Shown piece by piece: positions 17,615 to 25,677 of a stretch of DNA of 35,870 bases. The DNA lies in assembly GCA_023417955.1 (NCBI GenBank), contig JAEZDW010000116.1, positions 1 to 35,870 of the forward strand, given 5' to 3'. This stretch comes from Bacteroidota bacterium. GTDB lineage: Bacteria; Bacteroidota; Bacteroidia; Cytophagales; Cyclobacteriaceae. Within the stretch, counting starts at the first letter, position 1. Each line of letters opens with the position of its first letter. The notes under the pieces are model-generated. The model was not told where the DNA came from. It searched no databases and worked only from the letters and a program-made list of their open reading frames with translations. The position numbers and the translations under genes are program-made.

Positions 17615-20600
17615 TTACCGGTTATCATTTGCAGGAAAATCAGCGCAGGTGCGTTCATAGGGAAGGTCATTCCCTGCAAAAATATCCCACTCGTCGCCTG
17701 ATATATTCCGCGTTGCAAAACCGCAAAGTATGTTCGACATGGTCTCAATGCGTGTTGGCCATGCGCGAATGGTGTGCTCAACACCTTTGATCGTTTCCGT
17801 TGAGCTGTGTACGCTCGCAAGAAGCTGCTCATCATCCGGAGAAAAAGTCGCACTCCACACCCAGTCCTTGTGGTCGCTCAGCACGATAGGCTGCTCCTTC
17901 AGGTTGGGAACATTCCACAACCTCACCGTCTTGTCCTTGCTCGCCGTTGCCATGAATGTTCCGGCATGGTTGTAACGGATCTGCTCAATGCCGGAAGTGT
18001 GCCCCGAAAGCACGCGTACCACCATGCCGGCGAGGTTGTCATACAACTTCACAATGCCCCGGTTATCTCCTGTCACGATGATGCGCGACGTGGGATCAAA
18101 CTCAACCGCCGTCAACGGGTTGCCAATGTTTGGTACCTCTTTCGCCGCAAGCGAATTGTTAACATCCCAGATGTACAGACTTCCATTGTCACCTGCGCCG
18201 GCGAGATATCGGCCGTCAGGGCTTAGTGCAATGGCGTTAATCTTTACCGATGGTTTCACCACTTCCTTCACCGTATTAAGGTCACAGTATTTGATGCTGC
18301 GACCCGAGTTGTCCCGCGCGAAAAATCCCTTACCATTGGGCACGATCAAAATATTTTCAATGCCATAGGAGTAGCCTGTTATTTTCCGCGGTGCTGCTTT
18401 CATGTTGCCAAGCTCATAAATCTCAACATAATTGTTGGTTTCACTTACCGTGTTGAGCCCTGCTGCAACCAGGTACTTCTCATCGTGGCTGACATCAATC
18501 GAATAATACTGATAGTCCTTTCTTTCAACCAGTACTTCCGACCTCCACTCGCCGTTTACAGATCGCCAGCGAATGATTCTGCCGTCGCTGCCGCCAGAGT
18601 AGATCGTATTGTCTTCAGCATGGGTCACGAGGGTTCGCGCTGCACCATTATCGTGAGCCTTGAGGCTTTTTGTTAACGGATGTTCATTCTTCGAAAGTGC
18701 GAAGTATAATCCATTATACACGTCATTATCGTATTCATAACCTTTGTGCTCAGAGTTGAACTTAAAGGCTTGTTGGGCAATTAACGCCTGCTGTTCCGGA
18801 TCATTAAGTTCCTTTGATTTTACGGCCATTGCTTTTGCCTGCGCGATATAGCGCTGGCGCAGTGCCTCAGCGGCATTCTTTCGTGCCTGCTCACCCTGGA
18901 AGATCGCCTCCTTTTCATTTTCTTCGGCGCGCGTTCGTTCCAGATTTGCGATACGTTCATTTTCTTTCGCCTGAAGCTCGTTACGTTTTGCAAGGGAAAA
19001 GTTATCGAGAGCTTCCTGTCTGGCAGCTTCGGCTTCTGCTCTTTGCTGTGCTTCGGCTTCCTTCGCGGCAACCGCCTCGTCACGGGCAATGTTTGCTTCG
19101 TCGCGGGCCTTTTCAGCTATATCCCGTTGAAACTGTGCTTCAGTTTTCTGGCGTTCGGCTTCAACCGCATTCTCCTTTGCGATCTGCGTTTGTAGTAACG
19201 CAAATACAAGAAATCCAATGGATATAATCGTTGCGAGCCCAAGGATAAGTGCGAAGATGCGGACTCTCCTCAGCTTTTGTTTTTGTTCCCGCTCCTTCGC
19301 GCGTTGTTCCGTTTCCCATTCCTTCTTCGAATATTCGAGGAAGATCATCGTGCGCTCAAAGGCCGGGTTGTAACGCTGGCCCCATACCAGGGTCGGCTTG
19401 TGTTTGCTTTGCCAGTTTAGCGCAAGCTGGAGGTCCGGCGGCCGCCACAGGCCCGCCTTGCCAACCTGATACATCGACGCAGCTTCTGAAAGGCGCGTGT
19501 ACATCTGCACCGCCTCGGCTTCGTCATCCACCCAGTTCTTCAGGCGCACCCAGATACGCATGAGACTTTCGTGTGAGATGTCAACCATTGAACGCGAGGT
19601 GAGCGTGTTGCCATGCGCCGGCGTTAGCAGCGACCTTCCGGGTGCACGGAATTTTTCAACGACCGCTATTACTTCACTTTCAGGAACATCTGCAATGGCG
19701 GCTATTTCATTGAGGCGTGTAGGCCTGCGGATGCCGAAGTTCTCACCTCGTTTTTCGGTGATTGCTTTAAACAGAATTTCACAGACGTGCTTCTGATCCT
19801 CGTTGAGTTCGTCGTAGGCTTCGTTCGCGTGCATCGATAGCGCTTCCGACATTGTACCAATAGCCTCATAATGTTTTAAGTCTAATGGTTCGCCTTCGCT
19901 TTCGCGGAACTGTGTCCAGTATGACCAGGTCCGCATCAATGCGTGCTGCAGGATTGGAAGCTGGTCGGGATTATCGCCGAGATCATTCAACAACTGTTGA
20001 ACAAGCCGTGGTGCAATCACACCACCGCCAACGGCGACGGGACCTTCAATGGCCGCGCGTTTCTGATCACGCGTAAGTTGAGGGATCAGGTAGTGACTGT
20101 CGTTGATCTTTTTCGTGAGTTCAGGGAACTGAGCACAATCACCGATAAAATCGGAACGCATCGTAATCGCGACGTACACCGGTACATCCGGATAGTCAAT
20201 AGCCTCGATCAACAAATTAACGAATGCGAGCGTTTCATTGACGGCGTTTACGTCCTGGCTGTCTTTAAAACGAAAAAGTTCTTCAAACTGGTCGACAAGA
20301 ATAAGATAGTTCTTGTCAGCTGATTTTCTTGTTTGCTCGATTGCTTCGACAAGCCCCAGGGAACTACTTTTAAGGAGCGTTGAATAAATCGTTCTCTTGA
20401 TTTTCTTTTCTTCGGAATCGGACGCGATAAAGTCGGGCTGATTCTTGAGCAGCGCCTCCGCAAGGTTATCGATCGGCGCGTTTCCGGGGCGTGCAACAAC
20501 GACTTCCCAGTCAGGGCTTGTGTCCGTTAGGAAACCGCCATAGAGAATCGGCATTACGCCGCAATAAATAAAAGAAGACTTACCACTGCCTGAGGGACCA

Positions 20601-20755
20601 ATAATTCCGACGAATCGGTTTTTCGAAAGTTTGAGCAGTACCTCATCACTCTGCCCCTCGCGTCCGAAAAAGAGATGGCTCTCTTCGATCTGGAAAGGCC
20701 GCAGCCCGGGAAAGGGATTAATGGTCAGAACATTGCGGTCGGTAACCGTGCTCAT
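17615..20755 (-). CDS. nSTAND1-type NTPase with one TM segment, coiled coil and WD40 propeller
   Basis: A 1046-residue STAND-class signalling ATPase. The N-terminus has the family leader NPFPGLRPFQIEESHLFFGRE (13-33), Walker A GPSGSGKS (53-60), Walker B LILVDQFEEL (151-160, D155) and a TMRSDF motif (R200), then a winged-helix/helical region to about 480. Residues 487-500 are strongly basic and precede a single membrane span (about 501-521). A long Ala/Glu/Lys/Arg coiled coil (522-650) leads to six or seven WD40 blades (about 698-1005; DGRIIRWRS, GSLYIWDV, GIVKLYDN, KTVRLWNV). It ends with a NISGDEW...PYERTCADFP tail common in STAND-WD40 proteins. By the positive-inside rule the NTPase is cytoplasmic and the coiled coil plus propeller periplasmic. 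The start is 3 bases after the TIR gene stop. Confidence 0.93.
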   Translation of the reverse strand: MSTVTDRNVLTINPFPGLRPFQIEESHLFFGREGQSDEVLLKLSKNRFVGIIGPSGSGKSSFIYCGVMPILYGGFLTDTSPDWEVVVARPGNAPIDNLAEALLKNQPDFIASDSEEKKIKRTIYSTLLKSSSLGLVEAIEQTRKSADKNYLILVDQFEELFRFKDSQDVNAVNETLAFVNLLIEAIDYPDVPVYVAITMRSDFIGDCAQFPELTKKINDSHYLIPQLTRDQKRAAIEGPVAVGGGVIAPRLVQQLLNDLGDNPDQLPILQHALMRTWSYWTQFRESEGEPLDLKHYEAIGTMSEALSMHANEAYDELNEDQKHVCEILFKAITEKRGENFGIRRPTRLNEIAAIADVPESEVIAVVEKFRAPGRSLLTPAHGNTLTSRSMVDISHESLMRIWVRLKNWVDDEAEAVQMYTRLSEAASMYQVGKAGLWRPPDLQLALNWQSKHKPTLVWGQRYNPAFERTMIFLEYSKKEWETEQRAKEREQKQKLRRVRIFALILGLATIISIGFLVFALLQTQIAKENAVEAERQKTEAQFQRDIAEKARDEANIARDEAVAAKEAEAQQRAEAEAARQEALDNFSLAKRNELQAKENERIANLERTRAEENEKEAIFQGEQARKNAAEALRQRYIAQAKAMAVKSKELNDPEQQALIAQQAFKFNSEHKGYEYDNDVYNGLYFALSKNEHPLTKSLKAHDNGAARTLVTHAEDNTIYSGGSDGRIIRWRSVNGEWRSEVLVERKDYQYYSIDVSHDEKYLVAAGLNTVSETNNYVEIYELGNMKAAPRKITGYSYGIENILIVPNGKGFFARDNSGRSIKYCDLNTVKEVVKPSVKINAIALSPDGRYLAGAGDNGSLYIWDVNNSLAAKEVPNIGNPLTAVEFDPTSRIIVTGDNRGIVKLYDNLAGMVVRVLSGHTSGIEQIRYNHAGTFMATASKDKTVRLWNVPNLKEQPIVLSDHKDWVWSATFSPDDEQLLASVHSSTETIKGVEHTIRAWPTRIETMSNILCGFATRNISGDEWDIFAGNDLPYERTCADFPANDNR

Positions 20756-20758
20756 GGA

Positions 20759-22201
20759 TTACGTATTAAATTCCTGTAAGAATGACTTCAGCGACTCAAG
20801 TGTGTGATTCGGATCTGTTTCAATAACACGCAGGTTCTGTGTACGAAACGCTTCCGAATTAACACCCGACCCCGGCTGAGCGATAATCGCCTTCGCCACA
20901 ATGGGTTTCTTCCGTCCGAAACCCGGGGCTTTAAGTAAATCAAGGGCTTTCATCCGAACCCACTGTTCATTCACCTTTCCCTTGTATATAATGGCGCCGT
21001 CAAGACGACGCAGATTTTCAATGTGCTTCTGCCGAAGATCAAGCAATTCACCGTCAAATTCAGGGATAAGTACATCGAAACCTGAATCCCGGAGAAACTG
21101 AATGAACGGCTTCACATCCGAGTGATCAACCTTGTCGTGGATAACGTACACTGACTTGCCGGTGCTCTCGGAAAAATGTTTCTTTTCAACCGCCTCGAGC
21201 AATTCTTCACGCATAATATTCTTGAAATCTTCAAGACTCGTCTGAAGGATTTCCACACCTTCCTGTGACTCTACGTCGCGCTTGATGCTTTCAATAAATG
21301 CTTTCTGGCGCTCACTCGCGCTTGCAAGATTTGATGGTATCCAGATCAGGCGCGTGAACTCCTCGTTTTGTTGCCTTGCATGCACACTGCGTTCGGAGGC
21401 GAACTTGTTCTGGTGGTCCACCACGGAGCGATCCGATCCTTCCGGAATTTCGCCGTAGGCGCTTCCAATAAGATGGATAGAAAGGTTAGACTGATCGAGG
21501 TCGCGCCTTACGACACGTTCAAGTTCACTGATTGTGCCTGGTAATGTCTGGTTCGGCAAAACCTGGTAGCCGTGACGTTGCAGTTCGCGCTTGATAATAT
21601 TCCGCTGTACCGAAAGGTCATGGCCGGTTTCGGCGAGGTAAATCGTTTTGCGTTTGTAAGGAACAGATTCGGCTTGCCGCGACTGCTGCTTCAGAATCGT
21701 GAGCGCATCATAAATATCATAGGTGAGATCTACCATTTTCATCCAGTACTGGCGCTCTGCCTCGGTGCTGAAATAATCCGTGTACTCACGAACATCACCT
21801 GATTCAGGATCAACCTGATACATTTCATAGCCAAGTAATTCACGCAGGCGGGGAGGCTGTTCCATTACCGCCAGCGGACTCTTGAATACCTTAAACAGTC
21901 TTGACGCGGCGTGCTGACTCTCTGAGGTCACCTTGTGAAATGTTTCAAGGTGATCGAGGCAGGAGCCAGATTCAATGAAGTCCTTTGAAAGGACGGGAAT
22001 CAGCAGCGCCGTATTGTCGAGGTTTGGCGACACGATGTTATTATGCTCACCTTTCAGCATGATGTTCGGTTTGCTGCCAAGAACCTGGCTCAACATCAAT
22101 TCGAGGAAGCGCTTGAACTGCGATACCCAGCCCGGACCGTTACCCGAAGGAACGTCGTCGTTGTCGGCATAAATGATCAGGACGTCAATGTCAAAGTTCA
22201 T
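20759..22201 (-). CDS. protein with three TIR/TIR-like modules
   Basis: A 480-residue cytosolic protein with three alpha/beta modules. Module 1 (1-150) is the most TIR-like: DVLIIYADNDD (6-16), WVSQFKRFLELML (25-37), LLIPVLSKDFIESGSC (66-81). Module 2 (about 186-330) begins KTIYLAETGHDLSVQRNIIK, resembling DUF4062/TIR-like domains. Module 3 (349-480) has VYVIHDKVDHSDVKPFI and FDVLIPEFDG followed by DGAIIYKGKVNEQW. In canonical NADase TIRs a Glu follows WC by three positions; here the region reads SGSCLDHLETF, so E86 is shifted by two and catalysis is uncertain. It is translationally close to the STAND gene (3-base gap), the usual arrangement for a STAND sensor and its effector or adaptor. Confidence 0.8.
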   Translation of the reverse strand: MNFDIDVLIIYADNDDVPSGNGPGWVSQFKRFLELMLSQVLGSKPNIMLKGEHNNIVSPNLDNTALLIPVLSKDFIESGSCLDHLETFHKVTSESQHAASRLFKVFKSPLAVMEQPPRLRELLGYEMYQVDPESGDVREYTDYFSTEAERQYWMKMVDLTYDIYDALTILKQQSRQAESVPYKRKTIYLAETGHDLSVQRNIIKRELQRHGYQVLPNQTLPGTISELERVVRRDLDQSNLSIHLIGSAYGEIPEGSDRSVVDHQNKFASERSVHARQQNEEFTRLIWIPSNLASASERQKAFIESIKRDVESQEGVEILQTSLEDFKNIMREELLEAVEKKHFSESTGKSVYVIHDKVDHSDVKPFIQFLRDSGFDVLIPEFDGELLDLRQKHIENLRRLDGAIIYKGKVNEQWVRMKALDLLKAPGFGRKKPIVAKAIIAQPGSGVNSEAFRTQNLRVIETDPNHTLESLKSFLQEFNT

Positions 22202-22263
22202 GTTTAAAAAATTGTTTTATGTACTACGGCTTCACAGCCGGTTTATTAAATACGATTATCAAA

Positions 22264-25200
22264 CTACTCCGGCCTCACTTCCTCAACCCGCCGGTCCAGC
22301 TCCGTTACGTTCCGGATAAGCCCCTGTACGAGTTCATGGTGGTTTGCGATTACAAAATAATAATCCATGAGGTTAATTTTAAAAACCACGGAGCGTTCTT
22401 TTGCTTCCAGCATACTCACGCGCTCCACCGGATTGTTAGAAAATATTTCCCCGTATACGTCGCCGCGCTTCATTCGGGTAATAAGTTGTGAACCGGAATG
22501 AAGAACGATTTCACCATGAGCAACGATGAACAACGGCGTGTTCGGATCTTCGGGATTAAACCTTAACTGGTCACCTGTTGCAATGTCCAAAGGCGTAATC
22601 TTATCGGCAAGGTCGCTGATGAGTAGGCCGTTAATATTGCGGAACACCGAAGACTGCTTAATGAACATAACCATCTCAATAAACAGGAAGAATCCGTCAT
22701 TCAACCCGTCAAGCAATTGGTTGTTTTCGATGGAAGAGTCCAGGAAGCGCTTGTCGCGTGCAGGAAGACGCTCTGCAATCCTTCCATAAAGTTCTCTGTC
22801 CTTGTTGTAAATCACCCACGCCGCGGTTTCCTGCAAAAGTTTGTCACGATTAAACATATGCGCGACTAGTCCCCGGCTGACGCGAAAGTCCGGCATAAAT
22901 GCTGTGGCATGTATCGCGCACACTTTGGTCCATCGATTGCTGAAGTTGTAATCGCGGTTGAGAATGTAGTTGATCACCTGGATTGGCGTATACTCCTCCC
23001 GTGGATAGAAGTGCTGAAGTTCACGCAGCTTATGTGGTGTGGACGACTCATCCAGCAAAGGAATGAGTCTGACCTTTAATTCGTGGTCAAGGAAGAGGTC
23101 AAGGAGTTCCAGGGCAAACGCAATGCTGTCAGGATCGTTGGATTCCAGGTTGTTGCGTACCAATTCAATATTCTTTGCATCATAAATCAGCGACAGGAGC
23201 ATGAATATCTGGTCATAGTTGTCCTGCACTTCCTCTTGCAGCGCTTCCCGCAGGAAAAAGAGTTCCGGCTTGTCCGGCAGTTCGTGGATTGATGCGAGGT
23301 TCCAGATCGCCTTTCCAATTTCGGCTTCCAACAGGTTGACGACGTCCCGTGACTCGCGGCCCTCAGCCTTGTAGTTGATAAAGCGAAGACTGTGCAGAAT
23401 CTGCTTTACAATGCGTTTGTCTGGATAGTCAGCTTTCTGCCACAGCAGTTGATTTGCAAATCGGGAACCAATGCGGCCCATTACCTGAACGATCCGCAGC
23501 ATCACGATGTCGGACTGGCCCGACTTATGGAAAGCGCTTTCAAGCGGCGAAAGAATCCTTTCCCCGACTTCATGCAGTGCTGTCGCAGCGAGGTGGCTAT
23601 ACGATGGGGAGCCCAGGAGCTCGATTAATACAGGCCACGTTTCCGGACGATTTACTTTTCTCGCCGTGTAGAGCGCTTCAAATCGCACTTTTGGATCCAC
23701 GTCCCGAAGTAATTCGATCAGAATGAATATGGTCTTAGGACCAATCAGTTTGCGCAACAGTTTCGCAGCAAGGATGCGGTCCGCCTGGCGCCCCGACTTG
23801 CTTAAAACAGTGAGGCGTTCCGAAGAAATCGATAAAAGGTCACTGTCGCGTGTGTCGTCAGCAGCGGATTCGGCGAGGCTTCGGATTTCGGTTCGCGATG
23901 GGTCACTAACTCCGAGCGCCTTCAGTTTGTCGGTAACAAACACGCGAATCTTTTTCGACTCGCTGTTACTTAATCGTATCAGGGCGTTTTCAAACAACGC
24001 CGGCTCTAGCTTCTCCATCAATTTCAGTGAATAAATCACCTTTTCTTCAATGGAGCTGTGCGTTTCTTTTTCAAGCAATGATCCGACTGAATAATCTACG
24101 GAACGCGTTTGAGCAGCGGTATCCCTGTTACTCTCCAGTGTATTCTGAAGGGTGTCCTTATAGCTGTTGTGTAGCCTGTTCGTTACGTAGAACCACGCAA
24201 ACATCAACGGTATGGTGAAACCTGTAACCGAAAGCAGGCTAAAGACATCGGTGCTGGTAATCAAATAAATAATTCCACCACCGACGAGTGTTGCTACCGC
24301 AGTTACCGTACCGGTCACTTTGGTTTGAACGTCTATCCGGAACTTGCCATCTACCGGCAGGAGGTATAAACGGAAGGTGGTTTCTGTAAGCGTCTCGCGC
24401 AACGTCGAAAGGAATAGTTTGCTGACGGCTACAATGATGAAGAACAGTAGAAAGAAGTTGTTCCCGGGGGTGTATCCGAACGCAGCCCCAAGCCCGAATG
24501 CGCAAACAGTAAAAAATCCGATAAGCAGCGGGCTGATCAGCAGCGAGACACGCATTCCATATTCTTTGATGATCCGGTCCTGCGCGAGCGTATCGAACAA
24601 AAATGAAAAGATCACAATTGTCATTTCGAAGTACGCCAGGAACGTGGCCAGCGCGTCTTCACCACGACCTTCGTTGTATGTGGTGGTTACACTAAGAAAG
24701 GAGTATTCAACGAAGTTGGTGGCAACAATGGATACGATGACGAATAGTGACAGGAAAAGCAGATATCTATTCCGGAAGAAATCGGGAAAGTTAACCTTGC
24801 GATAAAATACCTTTTCTTCGGCGAATGACCGGGCACGGTTCAGAAACCGGAACGAGAGATAGATAAAGAGGCCGAGAAACGCCGCCATGCTGATCAGGCT
24901 GACCGTGTACAGGCTCTCCGTTGTGGCCCAGTGCAGATCCAGGAACTGCGGAATCAGCAGGTATGCAAAGAATGCTGCGAGCATCGCACCCTGGTCAACC
25001 GAGTTCAGCAAACGCTTGGATTGACGTAAATTGAAGAGGCGCCCAAAGGCGCCCCAGAATGTCAGGAACGTAAGGTACGTGAACGGTACAATGGAAATGA
25101 ATCCAAAGAAATAAATGTCATTTACATCGGCAAAAAATCGTTGTCCGAATTCAATAAAGGCCGTAAGAACCGTAATAACGAGAAGACACAGACCTGCTAA

Positions 25201-25449
25201 AACCGGAAACGGAATTCTGTTCTGGAGAAAGTTGTAAACCAGTGTGGCACCTAATGCGAATACACCGGAAAAGAAGAGCCCGGCCGGGAGATCTGTAGGA
25301 TCCGTGAAGTTTTCGAGGAACAACGATTGCGCCGCAACGGTAAAGGTTGCAACAAATACCCCCATGAAGAAGCTCATGACAAGGAGAAGAAGGACGCGAC
25401 CTCCTTCACCTGGCTTCACATGCAGCAGCGAAAGCAGTTTCTCATTCAT
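22264..25449 (-). CDS. MFS/nucleotide-transporter-like membrane protein fused to HEAT repeats and a cyclic-nucleotide-binding domain
   Basis: A 1061-residue protein in three parts. Residues about 1-428 contain roughly 12 membrane spans and resemble the ATP/ADP (Npt/Tlc-like) branch of MFS-type transporters. Residues about 470-870 are helical with HEAT-like repeats (for example IFILIELLRDVDPKVRFEALYTARK around 580-605). Residues about 934-1061 form a Crp-type cyclic-nucleotide-binding domain: LFIVAHGEIVLHSG, then GDVYGEIFSNNPVERVSMLEA, retaining the GE and Arg of the phosphate-binding cassette. The C-terminal parts should be cytoplasmic. It is first in the six-gene run; the TIR gene follows after 62 bases. 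Transport substrate and ligand are not determinable by eye. Confidence 0.85.
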   Translation of the reverse strand: MNEKLLSLLHVKPGEGGRVLLLLVMSFFMGVFVATFTVAAQSLFLENFTDPTDLPAGLFFSGVFALGATLVYNFLQNRIPFPVLAGLCLLVITVLTAFIEFGQRFFADVNDIYFFGFISIVPFTYLTFLTFWGAFGRLFNLRQSKRLLNSVDQGAMLAAFFAYLLIPQFLDLHWATTESLYTVSLISMAAFLGLFIYLSFRFLNRARSFAEEKVFYRKVNFPDFFRNRYLLFLSLFVIVSIVATNFVEYSFLSVTTTYNEGRGEDALATFLAYFEMTIVIFSFLFDTLAQDRIIKEYGMRVSLLISPLLIGFFTVCAFGLGAAFGYTPGNNFFLLFFIIVAVSKLFLSTLRETLTETTFRLYLLPVDGKFRIDVQTKVTGTVTAVATLVGGGIIYLITSTDVFSLLSVTGFTIPLMFAWFYVTNRLHNSYKDTLQNTLESNRDTAAQTRSVDYSVGSLLEKETHSSIEEKVIYSLKLMEKLEPALFENALIRLSNSESKKIRVFVTDKLKALGVSDPSRTEIRSLAESAADDTRDSDLLSISSERLTVLSKSGRQADRILAAKLLRKLIGPKTIFILIELLRDVDPKVRFEALYTARKVNRPETWPVLIELLGSPSYSHLAATALHEVGERILSPLESAFHKSGQSDIVMLRIVQVMGRIGSRFANQLLWQKADYPDKRIVKQILHSLRFINYKAEGRESRDVVNLLEAEIGKAIWNLASIHELPDKPELFFLREALQEEVQDNYDQIFMLLSLIYDAKNIELVRNNLESNDPDSIAFALELLDLFLDHELKVRLIPLLDESSTPHKLRELQHFYPREEYTPIQVINYILNRDYNFSNRWTKVCAIHATAFMPDFRVSRGLVAHMFNRDKLLQETAAWVIYNKDRELYGRIAERLPARDKRFLDSSIENNQLLDGLNDGFFLFIEMVMFIKQSSVFRNINGLLISDLADKITPLDIATGDQLRFNPEDPNTPLFIVAHGEIVLHSGSQLITRMKRGDVYGEIFSNNPVERVSMLEAKERSVVFKINLMDYYFVIANHHELVQGLIRNVTELDRRVEEVRPE

Positions 25450-25677
25450 GAGGGATACCCGTAGAGGTTAAAAGTCGGTATTATACAAGTAATTTCCTAT
25501 TAGACGTAGTTTTTTTGGGCGATTCGGGAATATTTGGAGTCTGTTATTTTACTTCAATAACGAATAAATGCGCATGTCAGGCTCTGAGGTGTCTGACTTA
25601 CATTGTAAGGTCGTGGTCAACTTCGCATCATAATTCCTTAATAATGTTCGTAGTATTGGGGTTTAAATTTTTTTCTC

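Noticed and set aside
24344..24805. Plus-strand ORF of 153 codons
   Set aside because: Antisense to the membrane part of the transporter fusion; composition is that of a reverse-frame artefact.
9628..25449. Recent horizontal acquisition of the cluster as a mobile defence island
   Set aside because: No integrase, transposase, tRNA boundary, direct repeats or obvious shift in base composition was seen at either end, so transfer is not supported by the window itself.
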